In this document: piece by piece, positions 55,611-64,000 of the stretch
Layout of the letters: every line of letters begins with the position of its first letter
Position numbering within the stretch: position 1 is the stretch's first letter
Source: Laburnicola sp. R22_1
Lineage: Eukaryota > Ascomycota > Dothideomycetes > Pleosporales > Didymosphaeriaceae
DNA: 64,000 nt
NCBI GenBank assembly: GCA_014281115.1
Contig: JACONQ010000003.1
Span: forward strand, 372,001 to 436,000
Reading direction: 5' to 3'
Position numbers and translations under genes: made by a program
Notes under the pieces: generated by a model
The model's input: only the letters and a program-made list of their open reading frames with translations
What the model was told of the DNA's origin: nothing
The model's database searches: none

Positions 55611-58600
55611 TCAACTGCCCAAAATATGCCTCCGTAGCCTGCTTATCTTTCTCGGACACGATTGCCCCAGCGTCCCCATCACCATCACCAAGCGGCCCGA
55701 ATGGATCCGATTCACCGAGCTCGTCGACGACTTGGTTGACATCGGGACTTGGTTCGTCGACGGACGAGGAAGGCAATTCCCACGTGTAACGGTGATTGTG
55801 TGTGTGCAGGACGTGTCCGTTGGTGTAGGCGTGAGGTCTTCGGGTGTGCTGCTTTCGGAGCCATCATCGGCTTGGGGCTCGAGCATGCCGTAGGGGTCGA
55901 GTGTGCCGGCTTGGCCTAGGATATCGTCGAGCTCGGGGGGTGCGTCTACGTCGCTGATTATGCCGTTTTCCTCGGGGGTGGCGGTGGGAATGTCTGATGT
56001 AGTGTTCTGATGCTTGTTGAGGTGTGTTCTTCGGACGATGCGGGATCGGAAGAGAGCTGGTGTGTCGCTGGTATTGCTGTCCGAGGTGAAAGTGTCGTCT
56101 GTAGCAATATCAGAGTCTAGACTTGACTCGTCTTCCTCTCCTAGATCCTCTTCTAAAGTATCGTCTTGAGTACCGTCATCTTGAGTACTATCGTCTTGAG
56201 TACCGTCATCTTGAGCACCATCATCAGGCCCTCCATTACCAGGATTCTCAGAGGAAGTAACATGATGCACTCGCTCTTTGCCACCAGAACCACCACCCTT
56301 ACCAGCATGTCCCACCACCCCAGTCGCCCCGATCAAATGCAACACCAAATCCTGAATGTCATCTTCCCCCATCACCCCAACATCTGCCGCCGCCCCACCC
56401 AGAAACCCAGCAACAAGCGCATCATACAACCCCTTCTTCTGTGCCGGGCTCAGATCCCCATCCCTCGTACCTTTCGGACCAGCAGCCAACAAATTCAGAA
56501 GGAATGCAGGAGACGACCCCCCAAACGACGCTACATCCTGACGCGTAGCAAGCCGCTCCGCAGCGTCGTTGATATGGTACACCGGCTCCGAGGCATCAGT
56601 GTTCCCGACAAGACTCTTGAGCTTGGGGCCATACACTCTGATCTTGTCCGAGCAAGCCTGCAACTTCGCCATGTAGGCCCAGAGTTTATTCTGGAATCTG
56701 CCGATGCTGGTTTGGAGGCTGGTGTTTGCGTCTTCTAGGTCGGCGATTAGGGCGGTGGCGGAGAAGACGTCGGCTTTGGGACAAAGGGCGTAGATTTGTT
56801 GTTCGAGGAGGGCTTGGGCGCCGCTGTTGGTGGCGGCGGTGGTGGTGGTGAAACACTCGTCACTCTCTTGTCTTGTGCGGAGAGAGTATGGTAGAGTGGG
56901 GAATGGGGAATTGGGGAGGTTGATTCCGGGCTTTCGGAGTAGTTGACGCCATGCGAGCCACTGGTTGATCTTGGTCCAGCAGCCTTGCACTGCGACGTCG
57001 AAGTAGGCTTGTAACTTGCGCTGGAAGGCGGAAAGCGCGGCCTCCACGGTTGTGTTTGGGTCTAGCAAGTCGGCGGCGAGATCGTTGGGAGATGGGAAGG
57101 GTATGCCCACGAGGGCTGGGTTGGGACACAAGCTGTAGACATTCTGCGCGAGGAGCATTTTGTCTTGGGGGGTCCACTGGGAAGATGTTTGGCGAGCGCG
57201 GATGACGTTGGTGCTTTCTTCTTTGGCACGTGTGTTGCGTCTCTTTGCACGCCTTCTGACGCTGTCATCTCCTCTATGTGATGGACCTGAAGCGTTCTTC
57301 AGAGTCTCCATGAATGAGGCCCTGCGATCATCGTTTGGTTCGCTCACGAATGACTTTGCAGCGTCGATGACGTTTTCCACCGTTGCTCTGGAGACGTTTC
57401 ATCACCCATTGAGAGCAGGCTGATGAGGATGGATTCAACGTCACCATTACCAGTGATGTATCTAACAAGTTTTTTCTTGTCTTCTTCATTAATGGCGTTG
57501 ATCTCATCTTCCAGGGGTAGAATCGCTTTCGAGAGCAAAACATCGAAAAGGGTACCCGTCAATGAGGCACCGTCGGATGCAATCTTCTCAATGATATCGT
57601 CGATTTTGGCTTTCGTGTCGGCGCTGAGCGTAGCTTCTACCGCTGGCCACCCTTCATGTAGGATTGGGTCGATTACAAAATCCGCATTCTCGTCGAGCTC
57701 GGAGTGTGAAAGAGTCTTGGCGTACGGATCTCTCAGAAGAGAGAGATCATTGTCATCAATTTCGAAGATCGGATCGATATCTTGCCGCCCAGCTGCTGCC
57801 GTCGGTTCGTCATCCGGAAGTAACAAGTCCACAATCTGAACCTTCGTGCTGTCGTCGAGAAAGCTAAGGAGATTATCCATGGTTTGGGCGGTATCTGTCG
57901 TGTTCAGCGCGGTTACAGGCACACTTGGTACCAAAGACAACATCGGGTTCGGGACTTCAGGTGGCTTGTACGGCAGAGTGATTGAAGTACCAGGTACCGC
58001 AGGTGTAGAGTTTAGTGAGCCTTCCACAAGTGGGTTGCTCACTGCATCCTTGTCCGCACTTCCCGGAGCCTGGCCCGCCGTCGAAGTGGTATGGAAACTT
58101 TCAGCTACGGCATCATTGGGATTGCCTGGAACTAATGCTTGTCGTTTCATCCCACTGACATCCGTTGGACCAGCAGAGGCAGCGACAGCCAGCAAACTCT
58201 TCAGCTTGTTCTTCGTCTTTGCATCTAGAAGCCCTGACAATTCCCCTCCAGGCTTGATGGTTGGCAGATGTTCCAACGATGGCAGACCGTTGAGCGAGGG
58301 AAGATCGTTCACTGACGGCAGACCTTTCAACGATGGCAGTCCATTGACCGACGGCAGATTCTCCAACGACGGCAACCCCCCTATCTTCGATCTCACCGCA
58401 TCCACCCAATTATCAACCATCTCAGCACCGTCTGACACCACAGGTGGCAAATTCTTCGCAGCAGCAAGTATCTTATCCTTCACATCCGGACTAAATGTGC
58501 CCCACAGGCCAGATATAGGATTATTGCCCAAATGCGGGGGGACGATTCCTGTGTTGCCGTTGGGCGGAAGAACGGGGTTACCGAGTTCGGAAGGGACGAT

Positions 58601-60646
58601 GCCTGTGTGTTCGTTCGGGAGGGGCTCGAATAGCGGCTGTGGGACTGGGACGCACATCTTGGGATCTGGCATGTCAATACTCTCTCCAGGTGGTACTGGA
58701 ATTCGCGCCGGTGACCCTTCAAAATGCGGGGCTGCCATTCGCGTTTCTCCGTTCGTCATAGAATCGCCATGAGGGCGCGGCGTCGGCCTTGGTAGCGACA
58801 ACTTGGGCGAAAATTGCAGCAGTTTTCCTTCGGTGTTCCAGATTCGGGGCGGAGTGTGGTCGGGAGATGTACCAAATACTGTCCCTGTCGATACTGTCGT
58901 AGGAGCGGATTCAGTGATGCTCGCCCACTCGTATGAAGACAAAATGCTGGAATATTCGTCGGCATCGGACACTCCTAAAGACGTGCTATCGCTGAGCATA
59001 GATTCAAGGGAGGCAGGGATGTCTGTAGCAAGAACATCTATGGAAGTAACTATCGATGTCGAGTCGGAGAAAGGCGTAGGGTTTACTTCAGTCTCAAAAA
59101 ACATATCGAGAGACGTAGTCTCGTCGACAGTTGAATCGGAGGTGATAGGGGGACTCGTTGGTTCCAAATCTGTCATCGTGGCTTCTAATTCATCGCTCGT
59201 TGCGTCTTCTTCCTCGTTGCCCGTCATGTCATCTTCCTCGTCGCTAGTAGTGTCTTCTTCTGAGTCTCCGTTGATGAGCACGCCACCCGTCAAGGGTGAC
59301 ACATCCACAAGCTCAGACTCAGCAGTAGCATCCGGTACGAACTCTGAGAGCTCCACATCCAACAGCTCAGGCACCCGCGTAGGCCGATACGCCGTCTCCA
59401 CGTACGCATCTCCGCCAATCGTAAGAGCTGCCCCAAACGAAGACAAATCATCGACTGTGAGCGGGTCTAAATCACCTTCTAGTACCGGTTCCTCATAAAT
59501 GATATCGACAATTTCGGGCAATGGGTCCACACTCGGCGTCACAAGGCCCGGCAGCGTAAACCCTGGTGCTTTCTCCCAAACCTTCACGCTTCGAATACCC
59601 CAGTACGCTTCCTTGAACGCCTCGGGATGAGTAGCCACATAGTCAATGCAGCTATCCTGTGGACTTAGGCCTTCAATCATCGGACAAGACGAGGAGCCAG
59701 TGCCGAACGTGCCGCCGGCCCAGCCACCGCAAAATGTCGTGTCGATGATGATACTGTGATTGAAGAATTTCTCGCCGAACGAGTCTGAGCAAGGCCCTGA
59801 GAAATTCGCGCTTGGTGTACCGAACGTTTCTGGGTCCGGAACGGTGCCATCCTGGAGGCTGGACGGTACATTGGTGGGCGGGAAGAACCAGATGCGGATG
59901 GCGTCAGATGCCCATTCCATAGCGTATACGCCACCGCCGTTCGCGTTGAATTCGGCGCCGTAGTTGCACGGTTCGGTGAATACGGTGCCGCATCCCTGGT
60001 TGTCGTCGTGCACGATGTTGCAATCGGTGCTCTTCCAGATGCCTGTTTGCTCAGACGCTTCAGTCACAGAGCAGTTGCCTGTGGCATGGATAGCGGCGTT
60101 GTTAGTTCTCGCGTCATTTACGCTCTCAATGATATCGATTTCGCCATCAGCGGGCCAGTCTGATAGACCTGTCGTCCAGAACGCTATGATGCTTCAGCTG
60201 AACAATTTCGATGATTACGGAGAGGAGGGAACCCACCTGGCCAAGTTCCGCAACCGACCGGAATGTGGGTGAGGTCGATTACGAAAAGGCCTTCTGTGAA
60301 GGTGGCTTTGCTTTCTAGTCGGACACTAGGGCGGCCTAGGCCACCGGGTGTGTATATATTAGTGTTGTCAACGCCGAGATAGATGAGATCTGAGGTGTTG
60401 CCGATGAGGCGGGCTGTTGCAGCGGCTTCGAAGGGGACATATTGGACGAAGCCGGTAGTTAGGTCGGGGCCCTGTCAAACATCAGCAGGCGACAAATCGG
60501 GTGATGGACAAGATATTCACGTCGTAGAAGCGGAACTCTTCGAATATGTTCGAAGCATTGTATTCTTGAATTAGTTGATACGGCTGGGAAAGAGCTAGTG
60601 GAAGAGGGGACAGCAGCAGCGCAGACACCGCTGTGAGTCGCGCCAT
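55611..60646 (-). CDS. Secreted GH16 endo-beta-1,3(4)-glucanase with very long C-terminal extension
   Basis: Cell-wall or secreted glucanase. Exons 60646-60521, 60471-60237, 60183-57451 and 57385-55611 give 1,622 residues. Introns are 49, 53 and 65 nt; the third could be 59 nt with a donor at 57444. Residues 1-20 are a signal peptide (MARLTAVSALLLSPLPLALS). The GH16 domain (~40-310) has the catalytic motif GEIDIIESVND with both glutamates (about 135 and 140). The remaining ~1,300 residues are acidic and S/T/P-rich. They contain repeats of an LPSLxx hexad (58256-58385), acidic QDDGT repeats, and a duplicated cysteine-containing module (LCP...NT...FQxKLxAY...C) at about 57125-56950 and 56783-56640. 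A second frame (55776-55513) looks coding, so the true 3' end may lie at 55513. The third intron and the end are the uncertain parts; two adjacent genes remain possible. Confidence 0.7.
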
Positions 60647-61165
60647 ATTAGATGGTGAAGCTCACATGGAATATGAAGAGGGGAAGGGAGACGTCAGGAC
60701 TCAGTGGGGCTTTCAGGGGCGAAAATATGATGTTGATGAGGAGCCAGGGCATTCCTCGCGTTGCGCGGACCGACGCGTTAATGGTGGTACATTCCACTAT
60801 GCAGGACCGATCAGGAAGCTGTTGCTAAATGGGTATGAAGGACGTATGGGAATGTAGAGCATGGTGGTATTTTTTTGTCATGCCGATCACCGGACATGAC
60901 GCGCTTTTTTCATCAAGAGATGGGGTTTCGCCTCATATCCCAGCAAGCATATTGTGACAATACAAGTGCTGAGGAAGGTATCAGAAGCCGTTCATAGACA
61001 GAGCTAGACGGCCCACCTTGCACATGAATTCCACATCCAAAAGTCAGGACCAATCCGACACTAAACGCCAGCGGAAGCACCTGGCCTCCCGAATCGATCG
61101 ACGCACCCCTTCCTCGTGCACCCCTCTACTTGGCACCTTTCTTCAAGCTCCAGTACTCTTTCAGA
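60647..61165. other. Intergenic region upstream of the GH16 gene
   Basis: Holds the GH16 promoter and the 3' flank of the CDC26 gene; no other feature seen. Confidence 0.5.
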
Positions 61166-61405
61166 TTAATTAGCCTGGCGCGGCTGTCCACCCATGATGC
61201 GATCTTTCTGGCTCCTCTGCTGCGGCGTCGGCCCCGCGCTGTGGTCTTGTTCTTTGCCTTTCTCGGAGCCGTTGGAGGATTGCGAATTCTGCGCGTGACC
61301 GGCAGGGAATTGCTGCTTCTCCCAGATGTTGCGTTGACGGTTGGCTTCGTAGAGCTCCAGGTCCGCGGAGGTGAGGGTGATGGTAGTGGCAGGGCGGCGG
61401 AGCAT
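61166..61405 (-). CDS. CDC26: Anaphase-promoting complex subunit CDC26/Hcn1
   Basis: Small subunit that stabilises the TPR protein Cdc16/Apc6 in the APC/C ubiquitin ligase. The 79-residue protein begins MLRRPATTITLTSADLELYE, matching the conserved CDC26 N-terminus (MLRRxPTxIxLTxxDxxxYE), the part that lies in the Apc6 groove. The rest is polar, with KDRI near the end. Its length is normal for the family. It is encoded in one exon and overlapped by a longer unrelated frame (61126-61740) that is not called. It is divergent from the gene at 61732. Confidence 0.82.
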   Translation of the reverse strand: MLRRPATTITLTSADLELYEANRQRNIWEKQQFPAGHAQNSQSSNGSEKGKEQDHSAGPTPQQRSQKDRIMGGQPRQAN

Positions 61406-61731
61406 CTTCGCTGGTATGTGGGGAGTGCGAAGGGATTCAGGTGGTATCGGGCGTTTGATTGTTCAGATGTGGTAAATGCTGGTGCAGAGAGCGAGAGTGT
61501 GTTGAGACGAGAAGGCGGGGTCGCGGACGTCTGTTTACATACATACGGGAGAAGCCAGGGAAACAGATGCTCAGCTAGTAAAGAGAGACAGATGGATAAT
61601 AAACAGCGTTCGTCTATGATAGGACGGTGAATGGGTGCGCCCATGTGAGACCCCTGCCGCCAAGGCGACATCCGGGCGGCCTCAGCCAAAAAGTCGATGG
61701 CCCAACGCAGCTTCCAGCATCCATTGACGCC
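61406..61731. promoter_or_regulatory. Divergent promoter region of CDC26 and the gene at 61.7 kb
   Basis: 326 bp between two divergent start codons; no specific motif recognised. Confidence 0.5.
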
Positions 61732-62794
61732 ATGTCCCAACGCTACATGTGCCCCTCGGTGGGCGCAATGGCACGCCCACTGCCGCAGCGTGTAGTCACG
61801 GCATCACGCTGCTCGAGGGGCTTCTACGCCTCCGCTCGCCGGCTCGACGACCAGCCGGGCAACTCGTCGAATCCAGCCTCCAGTACGCATCACGCCATCC
61901 CAGTGGCATGCACCTCAACAAGGGACTAACCACGCATTGCTCATAGGCCCTGCACCGCAACGTGAACCTCGCCGCCAGCGCAACGCAAACGCCGCAGCCC
62001 AAATCACGAACCTCGAGTCGCGCCGCACTCTTCCCGAACGCAAAGGTCTCGCCGGCGGCATCTTCCCCAGCGGGCGGCACACCCAAGATTCTGGCAATCC
62101 TCAAGATGGCGCAGCGACGACTCCCTCTGGGCCCAAAACCATCACGCCCACGCGACCTCTGATCCGCAGAACAGGCGGCGACGGCGGCTCTGCTCCCCCA
62201 GGCAACATGGTGCGCGCCCCGTCCACGCTCCGCATCACCCGCAGCGCAGGGCCCGGTGCTCCCCAACAGCGAGGCTCTGGCGCTCCTCCCCAGCGCGGCC
62301 CCAACCTACGCGGACGCAGCGGCCCTCCAGGCAGGGCTGGCCCCGGGCGCGCACCGAATCGCGGCGGCGAAGCTGGGCCCCAGAAACGCGAGCGCCAGGC
62401 CGGCGGAGGCGGAGGAGGTGACGAACCGCGCATCGACCAGGATGTGATGGAGCCGAACCAGATTGACTCGATGATGGTGCAGCACTTGCTGCGCATCCAG
62501 CGTGGACAGTGGGACCGCAAGCCGTACACGCCCAAGTATGCACCGGGCAGCTTTGAGGCGAACGAGCTGATTCATGCGGGGCGGGAGTTGTTCAGGGGGG
62601 AGGCGCCGCCGGTGAAGGTCTGGGGGAGGCTGGAGCGCGTCATGAACGTGGTGGGCATGCATGGTGCCGAGGCCGAGTTGAAGGTGAGGAGGGTACCGGA
62701 TGGAGATGACGTGCCGTTTGGGCAGGAGCACGAGGGCTTGATCGAGCCGCAGAAGGAGGGGGCGGAGCCGAAGATACGGCAATTTACGGCATAG
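61732..62794 (+). CDS. Probable mitochondrial protein of unknown function
   Basis: Exons 61732-61882 and 61947-62794, joined by a 64-nt intron (GTACGC donor, GGACTAAC branch, ATAG acceptor), give 332 residues. The N-terminus is basic and ends in a typical mitochondrial cleavage context (RCSRGFYASARRLDDQP). The middle ~100 residues are low-complexity, rich in G, P, R and Q. The C-terminal ~110 residues look folded: MEPNQIDSMMVQHLLRIQRG, YTPKYAPGSFEANELIHAGRE and the following helices. It might be a mitochondrial ribosome component, but I cannot name the family with confidence. Confidence 0.72.
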
Positions 62795-63826
62795 ATGGGT
62801 GGCAGTGTGTTGTAGCTTGTACCATAGTTGTAAATGTCCAACGTACATGTGTAAGCCTAGAATGCGTAGTAGTGTTCAACTTTACCGTTACTCGAATTAT
62901 CTAGCATGGACTATTCCCATACTCTATCAGGTAGAGTCTTGCGCAGCACCACTGCTGAATACAGTGCAGTATGTACCACCACAGTTCCCCAGCGCCACAG
63001 CGTCGCATGGGACTACCACAATTCACCTTCAGTTCAAACTTCAGCCTCCGTACCACCCATCCCGACATAACACAAACCACGTTACGCAGACACATTTCCT
63101 CCACAATACTACCGCAACCCTACTGATCCCCCTCAACAACATCTATAAACCCCTTAAACATGCACACCCCCCAGCCAGCGGCCAGCCTATATCCTCTACA
63201 CAATCTATCAACACGGTCGAATAATTCGCTTCATCTGTGCAAGACAGCCGCGGCTCGCTACGACAACAAACATTTGAACGGAAAGACAGGGATTTCTTGA
63301 GTTATTATATGCCGTGGTCCGTGGTCCGTTCATGGTTCCAACTTCCAACTTCCACCCACAAGGGAAGGAGACCCTGCAGCCAAGCTTCAAAGGAGATGAA
63401 AAGTCCGAGAGTTCACTTCAGATAAAACATGTGTCAAGGCTCAAGCAGATAAGCTCAAACACTGCGCTGCACGGCGACAATACCTCAAGTCTAAGAGCAC
63501 AATACAAGACGCCCAGTCAACATCAGCACTCTCATTACGATAGACACCCACTGTCCAAGGGCGACGACGTTACCCAACGCCGCGCTGTTTGCCTAGCTAG
63601 ATAGAAAGTAGATGCAAAGACTGAAAATACCTTCGCTCATGCGCCATTAAATCCAATACATGGTAATAAAAAGATGGTTTAGCCAGTTACTAGCCCGATG
63701 CCTTTTGAAAAGGACCGACGAAACCCAACGGGTATATGTGACGTGCAAATGGGAAGGGCAGGAATGCAACAGATTGCCGAAACGCTATGCAGAAACCGAG
63801 TACGAGTGAGATGCAGAGGGCGTGCT
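62795..63826. other. Intergenic region between convergent genes
   Basis: About 1 kb of 3' flanks. Open frames at 62799-63224 and 63314-63604 show no recognisable protein features. Confidence 0.45.
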
Positions 63827-64000
63827 TTATAGGAGGGCGAAGCCAACAAGGGCACTGATGAAGGTGACGGCCATGCCGTAGGTCGCACCGAAGTTGACCA
63901 GGGACGAGGCGGCACCAGGCTGGTCCGCTGTGCCGGTCTGGCCGGCAAAGCCAGTAACAGGAACCGTATCAGAGGCCTCGGTCTCCTCGGTGTCGGAACC
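63827..64000 (-). CDS. C-terminus of a GPI-anchored secreted protein (partial)
   Basis: Only the last 57 codons are in the window; the frame is open through the right edge and ends in TAA at 63827-63829. The sequence is polar and T/E/G-rich (TEETEASDTVPVTGFAGQTG), then small residues (GAASS), and ends with a hydrophobic tail (GMAVTFISALVGFALL). This is the pattern of a GPI-attachment signal on a fungal cell-surface protein. The protein family cannot be told from this piece. Confidence 0.7.
   Translation of the reverse strand, partial: GSDTEETEASDTVPVTGFAGQTGTADQPGAASSLVNFGATYGMAVTFISALVGFALL

Noticed and set aside
61126..61740. 204-codon minus-strand frame overlapping CDC26
   Set aside because: Out of frame with the conserved CDC26 reading; rich in S, P and R as expected for a shadow frame.
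63679..63948. 89-codon minus-strand frame at the right edge
   Set aside because: Wrong frame; the real partial gene ends at 63827 and encodes a GPI-type C-terminus.

Overview
The window is nuclear DNA of a filamentous ascomycete (Pezizomycotina), most likely a dothideomycete such as a member of the Pleosporales. The evidence is the dense genes with many 45-80 nt introns carrying CTAAC/CTGAC-type branch sites, fungus-specific families (TVP23, dipeptidyl peptidase V, fungal transcription factors, a fungal seven-helix receptor) and transposons damaged by C-to-T changes in the style of repeat-induced point mutation (RIP). The species is not identified. Exon junctions below were worked out by hand; for every multi-exon gene complete within the window, the exon lengths add up to a whole number of codons.

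Layout. 0-15 kb: 3' part of the spliceosomal GTPase Snu114; a mismatch-repair MutL homologue (MLH2/PMS1-like) divergent from an Ada-type alkylation-damage regulator; a secreted bacterial-type solute-binding protein; a 387-bp Mutator-like MITE; a ZIP zinc transporter; a fungal transcription factor. 15.3-25.0 kb: a three-layer nest of transposons. A RIP-degraded pogo/Fot1 element (A) is interrupted by a second pogo element (B, 1,922 bp) and by a full-length Ty1/copia element (C, 5,638 bp, identical 169-bp LTRs). 25-45 kb: mostly housekeeping genes: ChaC-type glutathione cyclotransferase, COQ6, dipeptidyl peptidase V, an intron-containing tRNA-Ile(UAU), a cysteine-synthase-like protein, a MidA/NDUFAF7 methyltransferase, a citrate-lyase-beta-like lyase, TVP23 and a D-2-hydroxyacid dehydrogenase, plus three proteins I do not recognise. 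45-64 kb: two long stretches without a recognisable gene flank a seven-helix receptor gene; then come a very long GH16 glucanase gene, the APC/C subunit CDC26, a probable mitochondrial protein and the 3' end of a GPI-anchored protein.

Functional links are modest. Two DNA-repair-related genes share one promoter region. Four genes (COQ6, the NDUFAF7-like and CLYBL-like proteins, the gene at 61.7 kb) look mitochondrial. The transposon nest ends 132 bp before the start codon of an uncharacterised gene. I saw no CRISPR array and no obvious biosynthetic gene cluster. No clearly undescribed system stands out. The most unusual items are a 5-nt microexon in the ChaC gene, an intron that splits the start codon of the peptidase gene, the copia element disabled by seven stop codons (all TAG) yet flanked by identical LTRs, the lopsided tandem repeats in the ends of element B, and the large unrecognised extension of the GH16 enzyme.
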